Below, piece by piece: positions 1-5,116 of a DNA stretch of 7,774 bases. The stretch is from CAZIOH01 sp964540815 (lineage in GTDB: Bacteria; Myxococcota_A; Polyangia; Fen-1088), in contig CAZIOH010000155.1 in NCBI GenBank assembly GCA_964540815.1, positions 1 to 7,774 of the forward strand, in the 5' to 3' direction. Numbering within the stretch: position 1 is the first letter of the stretch; every line of letters begins with the position of its first letter. A model generated the notes under the pieces. It saw nothing but the letters and a program-made list of their open reading frames with translations, was not told the DNA's origin and made no database searches. A program made the translations under genes and the position numbers.

Positions 1-2
1 AC

Positions 3-30
3 CTTCGACTTCCACCGTGTGAAGTCGAAG
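3..30. repeat. 10-bp perfect inverted repeat (hairpin), 8-nt loop
   Basis: The arms CTTCGACTTC (3-12) and GAAGTCGAAG (21-30) are exact reverse complements separated by 8 nt. There is no T-tract after it, so a classical intrinsic terminator is not supported. Frame 1 of the + strand is open from the window edge to a TGA at 70-72 and reads a basic tail (FDFHRVKSKKARNP...). The hairpin could therefore lie inside the 3' end of a gene that enters from the left; I do not recognise that tail. Confidence 0.6.
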
Positions 31-86
31 AAGGCCCGTAACCCGTCGTTACCAGTAGTGCCAAGTAGTTGAAAACATTGACCGAG

Positions 87-115
87 GCGTAACCTGGACG
101 TCCAACCCGTTACGC
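87..115. repeat. Nested inverted repeats GCGTAAC / GTTACGC around a TGGACGTCCA palindrome
   Basis: The arms GCGTAAC (87-93) and GTTACGC (109-115) are exact reverse complements. Between them sits the perfect 10-bp palindrome TGGACGTCCA (95-104). A related smaller pair, GTAAC (38-42) and GTTAC (48-52), lies just upstream. The element sits about 150 bp ahead of the antitoxin start, so an operator or a scar of a past insertion are both possible. It does not fit the integron attC consensus. Confidence 0.5.
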
Positions 116-118
116 AGA

Positions 119-142
119 GGTGGTGTGAAAAGTGGTGGGAAA
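119..142. repeat. Two tandem imperfect 12-mers (iteron-like)
   Basis: GGTGGTGTGAAA (119-130) is followed directly by AGTGGTGGGAAA (131-142), a 10-of-12 match. A short palindrome CCAC-AG-GTGG (144-153) follows. Tandem sites of this size upstream of a TA gene are typical of operators bound by the antitoxin or the toxin-antitoxin complex; that role is inferred only from position. Confidence 0.4.
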
Positions 143-159
143 TCCACAGGTGGGCGCGA

Positions 160-183
160 CATCGGCGGCGGCCGCCGCCGATG
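160..183. promoter_or_regulatory. 24-bp perfect GC palindrome upstream of the antitoxin gene
   Basis: Positions 160-171 read CATCGGCGGCGG and 172-183 are its exact reverse complement, giving a 24-bp palindrome without a spacer (centre GGCC, containing a NotI site). It ends 85 bp before the antitoxin ATG. It could be an operator for TA autoregulation or, as RNA, a very stable hairpin in the leader. No T-tract follows, so an intrinsic terminator is unlikely. Confidence 0.5.
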
Positions 184-243
184 CCAACGGCGCCTGACAA
201 CCCGAACTCACCGAGTCCGTCCGGCAAGAGGAATGCCGGGTGA

Positions 244-260
244 TAGGATCGACGTCGAGG
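244..260 (+). promoter_or_regulatory. Possible -10 box (TAGGAT) and ribosome binding site (GAGG) of the antitoxin
   Basis: TAGGAT at 244-249 matches the TANNNT form of a -10 box, and GAGG at 257-260 lies 8 nt before the ATG at 269. A transcript starting about 7 nt after the box would have a very short leader that still includes the GAGG. No convincing -35 box is visible. The GAGG spacing is the main reason for choosing ATG 269 over the longer reading from GTG 125. Confidence 0.35.
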
Positions 261-268
261 ACCGAAAG

Positions 269-520
269 ATGACCACCGTCCAGATCCGACTGCCAGACGA
301 TCTCTTCAGCTCGATACGGAAGTCCCCCGACGAAGTGGCGCACGACATGCGGGTGGCGGTGGCGGTTCGCTGGTATGCGCAAGGAATCGTGAGCCAGGGC
401 AGGGCGGCCGAGATCGCTGGCATGCCGCGGTCGGAATTCATGCGGGCCTTGAGCGACGCCGAGGTGTCGCCATTCGAGGAGACGGCCGCCGAAGTTCGTG
501 AGGCTTTGACGCGTGGCTGA
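269..520 (+). CDS. UPF0175-family antitoxin (type II TA), 83 aa
   Basis: This small protein matches the UPF0175 (PF03683) antitoxin pattern. An N-terminal beta-strand (TTVQIRLPDDL, residues 2-12) suits DNA or partner binding. The helical core MRVAVAVRWYAQGIVSQGRAAEIAGMPRSEF shows the hallmark 'x-G-x-x-S-x-G-x-A-A-E-I-A-G-hydrophobic' turn (about residues 44-56). UPF0175 proteins usually pair with DUF3368 PIN-type toxins, and that is the next gene. The frame stays open upstream to GTG 125, but those 48 residues are low-complexity, Arg-rich and unlike the family, and ATG 269 has a GAGG 8 nt upstream. The stop TGA (518-520) overlaps the next gene's GTG start (513), implying translational coupling. 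It is probably autoregulated through the repeats at 87-183 (inference). The protein looks intact, so it may remain as an orphan DNA-binding protein now that its toxin is broken. Confidence 0.8.
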   Translation: MTTVQIRLPDDLFSSIRKSPDEVAHDMRVAVAVRWYAQGIVSQGRAAEIAGMPRSEFMRALSDAEVSPFEETAAEVREALTRG

Positions 521-695
521 GGTTTGGATCTCGAACGCTTCGCCGATCATTGCGCTGTCGCAGATTCGGATTGCCAAACGAAGAGGCATGGTCGCGGTTG
601 CTGCTCCGGTCTTCAGGGCGCTCGACGAGGCCGGTCTGTTCTTGTCGAAAGCGCTGATCCGAGAGGTGCTGGCCGATCTCGGTGAGACGCCCTGA
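513..695 (+). pseudogene. DUF3368 (PIN/VapC-like) toxin remnant with an internal in-frame deletion, 60 aa
   Basis: The reading frame is open and in phase from GTG 513, overlapping the antitoxin stop by 8 nt. Residues 5-17 (WISNASPIIALSQ) are the N-terminal strand and turn of DUF3368 toxins. Residues 21-60 (IAKRRGMVAVAAPVFRALDEAG... ALIREVL) are the family's C-terminal end. DUF3368 proteins are usually around 150-160 aa, so something near 95-100 residues between these blocks is missing. The lost part would carry the central acidic metal-binding residues of the PIN fold, so RNase activity is not expected. Because the junction keeps the frame, the stop at 693-695 still overlaps the next gene's GTG (682) by 14 nt. 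The remnant may serve only to couple translation from antitoxin to primase-helicase. A deliberately small protein is possible but less likely. Confidence 0.7.
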
Positions 696-3354
696 CGCCA
701 AGGTGACCATCGTGTCGGCGCCGGATCCCACATCCCGTCATGTCCCGCTTGCGTGCGAAACAGATGAGCCAGATTCGACCTTGCGTCGTCAGATCGTGAC
801 GCGGGAGATCGCGGCTGAGGAGGCCCGACTCGCCCGCCTGGACGCAGAACAGGCCGATTCACGGGGGCGTCTCAGGGCGCTTCGGGTTGAGGCGGCGTCG
901 TTCGCACCCGCGCCGCAGATCCGCGTGCATCTGCCGGTCACGGAGGCGACACCGATCCCGACGTCGTCTGCCGACAAGGTGAGGCTCTTCCGTGGGCTCT
1001 TTCGCGGGCGGGAGGACGTGTTTCCGACGCGCTTCGTGGCCAAGAAGACGGGCAAACCCGGCTACGCTCCCGCGTGCCGGAACAAGTTCGTCGAGGGGGT
1101 CTGCAAGCTTCCGAAGATAAAATGCGGCGACTGCTCCAATCAGGCGTTCGTTCCCGTCGACAACGACGTCGTGCTGGGCCACCTGACCGGTCGCCACGTG
1201 ATGGGCGTCTACCCGCTCCTCGACGACGAGACCTGCTGGTTTCTGGCGGTCGACTTCGACGGGAAGACGGCCGACACTGGAGGATCTCGCGGCGTGCCGG
1301 TCCGGGCCACGGAAGATTCAGGCCGGTCGTGCGCCTGGACGGACGACGTCACCGCGTTCATCGAGACTTGCCGCCGCGTTGGGTTGCCCGTAGCCGTCGA
1401 ACGGTCACGATCGGGCATGGGCGCCCACGTCTGGTTCTTCTTCTCGGCGCCCGTGTCGGCGAGCGTCGCCCGCAAGATCGGCTGCTACCTCATCACCGAG
1501 ACGATGTCTCGCCGTCACCAGTTGGGCATGGACTCGTACGATCGTCTGTTTCCAAGCCAGGACACGATGCCCCGGGGCGGGTTCGGGAACCTCATCGCGT
1601 TGCCGTTGCAGCACGAGCCGCGCAAGCACGCCAACTCTGTGTTCGTCGACGATCAGTTGCGGCCGTACCCCGATGACCAGCAGTGGATCTACCTGGCGTC
1701 GGTGGGGAGGATCGATCGTGGCACGGCGGAGCTGGTCGCGCGCGAGGCGGCGCGGCACGGAACGGTGATCGGAGTACGACTGGCCGAAACCGCGGAGGAC
1801 GACGATCTGGCCCCGTGGGCGCGAGCCCCATCGCGGAAGGTGAAGCCGGTGGTCATCATGGAGCCGCTGCCGGCGCAGGTCAGGGCGGTCTTCGCGCAGA
1901 AGTTGTTCGTCGAGAAGGAAGGCCTTCCGCCTTCGCTGATCAACCAGATCAAGCGCCTCGCCGCGTTCCAGAACCCGGAGTTCTACAAGAAGCAGAGCAT
2001 GCGCCTTCCGACCGCGATGACGCCGCGGGTGGTTGCCTGCGCCGAAGACCTGGCAGCTCATGTCGGGCTTCCGCGAGGACGTCAGCCCGAGTTGGAGGCG
2101 CTCTTGCGCGAGAACGCCGTTTCGCTGGAGGTCCTCGACGAGCGCGTCGTCGGCGAACGGTTGGGACTGCGATTCCGCGGAACGCTGACCTCCGTCCAAC
2201 AGAAAGCCACGGCCGCGCTTCTCGCGAGCGACATCGGCGTCTTCGTCGCACCGCCGGGCGTCGGGAAGACGGTCGTGGGCACCTACCTTGTCGCCGAACG
2301 AGATTGCAGCACCCTGATCCTCGTGCATCGTCGACCGCTGCTCGACCAGTGGGTGGCTCAGCTGTCCCTGTTTCTTGGAATCGAGCCCAAGGAGATCGGC
2401 CAGATCGGCGCCGGCAAGAAGACCGGGAACGGCCGGCTGGACGTCGCGATGATTCAGAGTCTCGTCCGTAGGGACAAGGTCGCGGACCTCATCGCAGGCT
2501 ACGGACAGATCATCGTCGACGAGTGTCATCACCTCCCGGCGGTCTCCTTCGAGCGCGTGTTGAACGAAGCCAAGGCCCGCTACGTCGTCGGACTGACGGC
2601 CACTCCGCAACGCCGCGACGGGCACCATCCCATCACGGAGATGCAGCTCGGGCCAGTTCGGTTCTCCGTCGATCCGAGGAGCCAGGCGGCGCAACGTCCC
2701 TTCAAGCACAAGCTCGTCGTGCGCGAAACCAGCTTTGCCGCCGCCATGCAAGGAACACCCACGATCCAGGAACTCTATGCGGCGCTCGCTCATGACGAGC
2801 ACCGCAACCGACTCATCCTCGATGACGTCATCCTGGCGCTCGAGCAGGGTCGATCTCCCATCCTCCTGACCGAGCGCCGGGACCACCTGGAGTATTTCGC
2901 CGGCCAGCTCCGCAGGTTCACGCGCCACCTTGTCGTGCTCCAGGGAGGCATGAGTGACAAGGAACGACGGGATGCAAAGGAGCGTCTCGCCTCGATTCCC
3001 GACGGGGAAGAGCGGCTCGTCTTGGCGACGGGCCGCTACATCGGTGAGGGTTTCGACGACGCCCGTCTCGACACGCTGTTCCTGGCGCTGCCGGTTTCGT
3101 TCAAGGGCACGCTCATTCAGTACACCGGTCGGTTGCACCGACTCCATCCGAACAAGGCCGAGGTCCGGATCTTCGACTACGTCGACCGGGCCGTCCCCAT
3201 GTTGCTCAGGATGTTCGAGAACCGGCTGCGGGGCTATCGCGGCATTGGTTACGCCCGAGGCGAGGCGCCCCTCGGCTTCGCAGAGCCCGCTGACGACATC
3301 GTCGTCGAGTACGATCAGGATGTCCTGCGAGCGCTCAAAGAGCTGGACGCGTGA
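682..3354 (+). CDS. AEP primase-SF2 helicase fusion, TOTE conflict-system type, 890 aa
   Basis: A two-enzyme protein. Residues 35-70 form a charged coiled coil. Residues about 98-370 are an archaeo-eukaryotic primase domain of the TOTE conflict-system type: four Cys (C132, C141, C148, C151) suggest a zinc site, VDFD (190-193) is the catalytic acidic motif, SGMGAH (244-249) is the nucleotide-binding sGxxxH-type motif, and SYDRLFPSQD (285-294) follows. Residues about 490-850 are a superfamily-2 helicase: Walker A PPGVGKT (524-530), DECH (613-616), TATP (639-642), GRYIGEGFD (784-792) and QYTGRLHR (813-820). No nuclease domain is visible. The family is assigned to prokaryotic conflict/defence systems; the action on invading nucleic acid is inferred. 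A 22-residue insertion (197-218) follows the catalytic DFD. The start is uncertain: GTG 682 overlaps the toxin remnant, while GTG 703, GTG 712 or TTG 781 are in-frame alternatives, none with a good ribosome binding site. Confidence 0.88.
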   Translation: MRRPDAKVTIVSAPDPTSRHVPLACETDEPDSTLRRQIVTREIAAEEARLARLDAEQADSRGRLRALRVEAASFAPAPQIRVHLPVTEATPIPTSSADKVRLFRGLFRGREDVFPTRFVAKKTGKPGYAPACRNKFVEGVCKLPKIKCGDCSNQAFVPVDNDVVLGHLTGRHVMGVYPLLDDETCWFLAVDFDGKTADTGGSRGVPVRATEDSGRSCAWTDDVTAFIETCRRVGLPVAVERSRSGMGAHVWFFFSAPVSASVARKIGCYLITETMSRRHQLGMDSYDRLFPSQDTMPRGGFGNLIALPLQHEPRKHANSVFVDDQLRPYPDDQQWIYLASVGRIDRGTAELVAREAARHGTVIGVRLAETAEDDDLAPWARAPSRKVKPVVIMEPLPAQVRAVFAQKLFVEKEGLPPSLINQIKRLAAFQNPEFYKKQSMRLPTAMTPRVVACAEDLAAHVGLPRGRQPELEALLRENAVSLEVLDERVVGERLGLRFRGTLTSVQQKATAALLASDIGVFVAPPGVGKTVVGTYLVAERDCSTLILVHRRPLLDQWVAQLSLFLGIEPKEIGQIGAGKKTGNGRLDVAMIQSLVRRDKVADLIAGYGQIIVDECHHLPAVSFERVLNEAKARYVVGLTATPQRRDGHHPITEMQLGPVRFSVDPRSQAAQRPFKHKLVVRETSFAAAMQGTPTIQELYAALAHDEHRNRLILDDVILALEQGRSPILLTERRDHLEYFAGQLRRFTRHLVVLQGGMSDKERRDAKERLASIPDGEERLVLATGRYIGEGFDDARLDTLFLALPVSFKGTLIQYTGRLHRLHPNKAEVRIFDYVDRAVPMLLRMFENRLRGYRGIGYARGEAPLGFAEPADDIVVEYDQDVLRALKELDA

Positions 3355-3639
3355 GGAACATGCCTGTTTGACCCCGCCGCCGCGAGACCGTCTTTCCTCG
3401 TCGCTTCTGCTCGGGCCACCACCGAGCGCAGGTCAGCGGGTACGAGCGCACCCGACACCCTGGCCTCCGTCTGGCCGTGTCGATTTCGGCCGGAACGACC
3501 TGCTCGGGCAAAACCCGGGAGAGGTGAAAGCTGGCTCACCCTCGGTGCGGCAGCGGGCCAGCGTTGCTTCCCATCATCTCCACCGTCGGGAGACAGAGGA
3601 CTCGGATGACATCTTGGGGTACAGGGACCGGCCCCGCGA
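3355..3639. other. About 285 bp without a recognisable gene
   Basis: This lies between the primase-helicase stop and the 3' end of the convergent RelE-type toxin. Open frames exist on both strands (for example a long - strand frame running to 3881) but none gives a recognisable or balanced protein. No terminator with a T-tract, no tRNA-like fold and no long repeat was seen. The stretch should hold the transcription ends of two convergent units, but I cannot point to them. Confidence 0.5.
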
Positions 3640-3933
3640 TCAGCGCTGCGACCAGTAGGCGGAACGCCGCTTGAGATGAGCGACGGCGACGATCTCGATC
3701 TCCTCGGCGACTTCGCGGTACACGAGCGCGTACGGGAAGCGGCCCATGAGCACCCGCCGAGTGCCGGCGGTGAGTGGCCAGCGGTGCGGTGCCTCGGCGA
3801 TCTCGTCGGCCTTGGCGCGGACGGCGAGGACGAGGCGGAGTCCGAGACCAGGCGAGCGCTCGTCGTACCAGGCCACTGCATCCTGCAGCTCGGCCTCGGC
3901 CATCGGGTTGAAGCGTACGCGTCTATTTGGCAC
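3640..3933 (-). CDS. RelE/ParE-family toxin (type II TA), 97 aa
   Basis: The protein has the length and layout of RelE/ParE toxins. A first strand, VRFNPMAEAELQDAV (residues 6-20), starts the fold. A helical hairpin with AWYDERSPGLGLRL follows. A central block, PHRWPLTAGTRRVLMGRFPYALVY, carries the basic residues and the RxFPYxxxY motif common in this group. The C-terminal strand is EIVAVAHLKRR (about residues 80-90), ending in a YW-containing tail. Such toxins either cleave mRNA on the ribosome (RelE) or inhibit gyrase (ParE), and sequence inspection alone does not decide which. The start is GTG 3933, located inside the last codons of the upstream antitoxin (11-nt overlap), so translation is probably coupled. 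No truncation or missing block is seen, so this toxin looks functional. Confidence 0.88.
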   Translation of the reverse strand: MPNRRVRFNPMAEAELQDAVAWYDERSPGLGLRLVLAVRAKADEIAEAPHRWPLTAGTRRVLMGRFPYALVYREVAEEIEIVAVAHLKRRSAYWSQR

Positions 3934-4150
3934 TGAAGCGCTGCTCGAGGCGGGCGAAGACTTCTTCGGCGGGGACCGTCTTCACTCGACCGCTCTCGAC
4001 GTCGTCGATGCGTCGCTTGATCTCGGCCTCCCAGTACTCGCCGAGGTCCGCCGCGTCGAGGCTGGCGGACAGCTCCTCGATGAGCTCCTCGCGTTCCTCC
4101 GGGTGGAGCTTGAGCGCAGCCTCGAGGACCTCTTTCACCGCGGCGGACAT
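3923..4150 (-). CDS. Addiction-module antitoxin (PF09720/TIGR02574 type), 75 aa
   Basis: This small acidic helical protein fits the 'putative addiction module component' antitoxins. The N-terminal half has the typical LHPEEREELIEELSASLD block (residues 15-32), a two-helix unit. The second half has WEAEIKRRIDDVESGRVKTVP followed by AEEVFARLEQRF, matching the family's 'AEIxxRhxxxxxGxxxxhPxxEVhxxh' ending, which wraps the toxin. The start is ATG 4150. A TAAGCT box lies 6 nt upstream, compatible with a leaderless transcript, although GAGAG directly before the ATG could act as a weak ribosome binding site. The stop TAG (3923-3925) lies within the toxin gene, so the pair forms a two-gene operon. 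Antitoxins of this family are usually degraded faster than their toxin and repress their own promoter; neither can be read from the sequence. Confidence 0.85.
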   Translation of the reverse strand: MSAAVKEVLEAALKLHPEEREELIEELSASLDAADLGEYWEAEIKRRIDDVESGRVKTVPAEEVFARLEQRFSAK

Positions 4151-4156
4151 GCTCTC

Positions 4157-4162
4157 AGCTTA
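4157..4162 (-). promoter_or_regulatory. Possible -10 box (TAAGCT) of the relBE-like operon
   Basis: Read on the - strand, TAAGCT ends 6 nt before the antitoxin ATG (4150). It has the TANNNT form and spacing of leaderless promoters, and three other genes in this window show the same arrangement. No -35 box was recognised. Confidence 0.35.
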
Positions 4163-4240
4163 CCCCGCGGCCGAGCGGCGGCCCACATCGTTTGCCGATC
4201 CCCTCGCTGGTGCCGGTGAGGGGCGTGCTGCGACGCATTC

Positions 4241-4263
4241 AAGGCCGGTCCATCGGCCGGCTT
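4241..4263. repeat. Imperfect hairpin between the TA operon and the isonitrile hydratase gene
   Basis: AAGGCCGG (4241-4248) and CCGGCTT (4257-4263) pair with one bulged base around an 8-nt loop. It lies about 105 bp beyond the stop of the - strand isonitrile hydratase gene and could end its transcript, but no T-tract follows on that strand. The rest of 4151-4369 shows no gene I can support. Confidence 0.3.
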
Positions 4264-4369
4264 CGGCACGGTCAGGGTGACCACCTTCTCGGCCACTCTG
4301 GGCGTGCCGCCGAACTGGGCCGGCAGGCGACCTGCTCGGGATCGCGTGACATCGAGGCCCTCCCCACCT

Positions 4370-5038
4370 TCAGGCCCTGGCATCCTCGCGGGCCTGGCGC
4401 TCGGCCAGGGCCTGACGAACCTCGGCGACGAGAGATGGGTCGGCGACGTCCGGGTGCCCAGAGTCGAACGGAGGCTCGGGATGGTACTCGAGGCCGAGCT
4501 GGATGAGCTTGGCGGTCCGCGCGTCAGCCAGCTCGGCGACCAGGCGCAACCCGAAGTCGATGCCCGCGGTGACCCCTCCGCCCGTGATTCGATTGCGATC
4601 GACGACCACCCGGCCAGGGACATGCCGGGCACCGAACGTTGGAAGAAGGTCGACATAGGCCCAGTGGGTCGTGGCGTCATAGCCGGACAGAAGGCCGGCG
4701 GCCCCGAGCAGCAGTGCCCCGGTGCAGACGGAAGTGACGTAGCGGGCCTGGTTCCCCTGGCGACGCAGGAACTCGAGCACCTGCTGGTCCTTCGCCAGCG
4801 CGCGCTGGCCAAATCCACCGGGCACGACCAGGACATCGAGGGGCGGGCAGTCCGCGAGCGTCGTGGTGGGCAAGAGCGCCATCCCCGATCCTGCCCGCAC
4901 GGGCTCGAGATCCTTCCACACCAGGTGGATCCGTGCGCCCGGAAGACGCTGCAGGACCTCGAAGGGGCCGGTCAAGTCGAGCTGGGTCAGGTCTGGAAAC
5001 AGAAGCATTCCGATGTGCAGGGTCTTGGTCTGGTTCAT
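4370..5038 (-). CDS. inhA: DJ-1/PfpI-family protein, probable isonitrile hydratase, 222 aa
   Basis: Isonitrile hydratase adds water to an isonitrile (R-NC) to give the N-substituted formamide; it is a cytosolic DJ-1/PfpI-fold enzyme. The match to the Pseudomonas putida enzyme as I remember it runs nearly end to end. It includes LLFPDLTQLDLTGPFEVL (residues 12-29, with D21 equivalent to catalytic Asp17), HLVWKDLEPV, PPLDVLVVPGG (65-75), the nucleophile elbow YVTSVCTGALLLGAAGLL (100-117, with C105 equivalent to Cys101), ATTHWAY and GGGVTAGIDFGL. The length is close to the reference 228 aa. Start ATG 5038 is chosen because the family's first strand begins four residues later and GGAG lies just upstream; a 10-residue longer reading exists. 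It is divergent from a GlxA-type regulator, which probably controls it. A different DJ-1-fold hydrolase cannot be excluded, but the local matches favour isonitrile hydratase. Confidence 0.85.
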   Translation of the reverse strand: MNQTKTLHIGMLLFPDLTQLDLTGPFEVLQRLPGARIHLVWKDLEPVRAGSGMALLPTTTLADCPPLDVLVVPGGFGQRALAKDQQVLEFLRRQGNQARYVTSVCTGALLLGAAGLLSGYDATTHWAYVDLLPTFGARHVPGRVVVDRNRITGGGVTAGIDFGLRLVAELADARTAKLIQLGLEYHPEPPFDSGHPDVADPSLVAEVRQALAERQAREDARA

Positions 5039-5060
5039 TCTCCACCGTCCTCGCTCACCT

Positions 5061-5116
5061 TCTGGCATCGCGCGGCCTGTGGCAGCCAGGACAAGATTGG
5101 TCTATTTTCTGCCAGA
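5061..5116. promoter_or_regulatory. Candidate operator: TGGCA-type repeats in the shared intergenic region
   Basis: The 77-bp region between the two divergent starts carries TCTGGCA (5061-5067) and its exact reverse complement TGCCAGA (5110-5116). A small palindrome TGGC-A-GCCA (5080-5088) lies between them. The right arm overlaps the first base of the regulator's ATG and lies next to its likely -10 box, so binding there would repress the regulator. The spacing also allows control of the isonitrile hydratase gene from the same site. Confidence 0.45.
5103..5108 (+). promoter_or_regulatory. Possible -10 box (TATTTT) giving a leaderless regulator transcript
   Basis: TATTTT stands out in GC-rich surroundings and ends 7 nt before ATG 5116, so a transcript would begin at or next to the start codon. 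No purine-rich ribosome binding site is present before this ATG, which agrees with leaderless translation. No clear -35 box was recognised. Confidence 0.4.

Noticed and set aside
38..115. Integron attC-like site
   Set aside because: GTAAC/GTTAC pairs are present but the RYYYAAC and GTTRRRY cores and the L-box layout are not met, and no integrase is in the window.
125..268. N-terminal extension of the antitoxin from GTG 125 (131 aa)
   Set aside because: The extra residues are Gly/Arg-rich and come from the palindrome and repeat region. The family starts near ATG 269, which has a GAGG at the right distance.
1405..3147. 580-aa open frame on the - strand
   Set aside because: It lies fully antisense to the primase-helicase, whose motifs are all present on the + strand. 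Its composition (Arg/Asp/Leu-rich, no recognisable domain) is that expected from a mirror frame in high-GC DNA.
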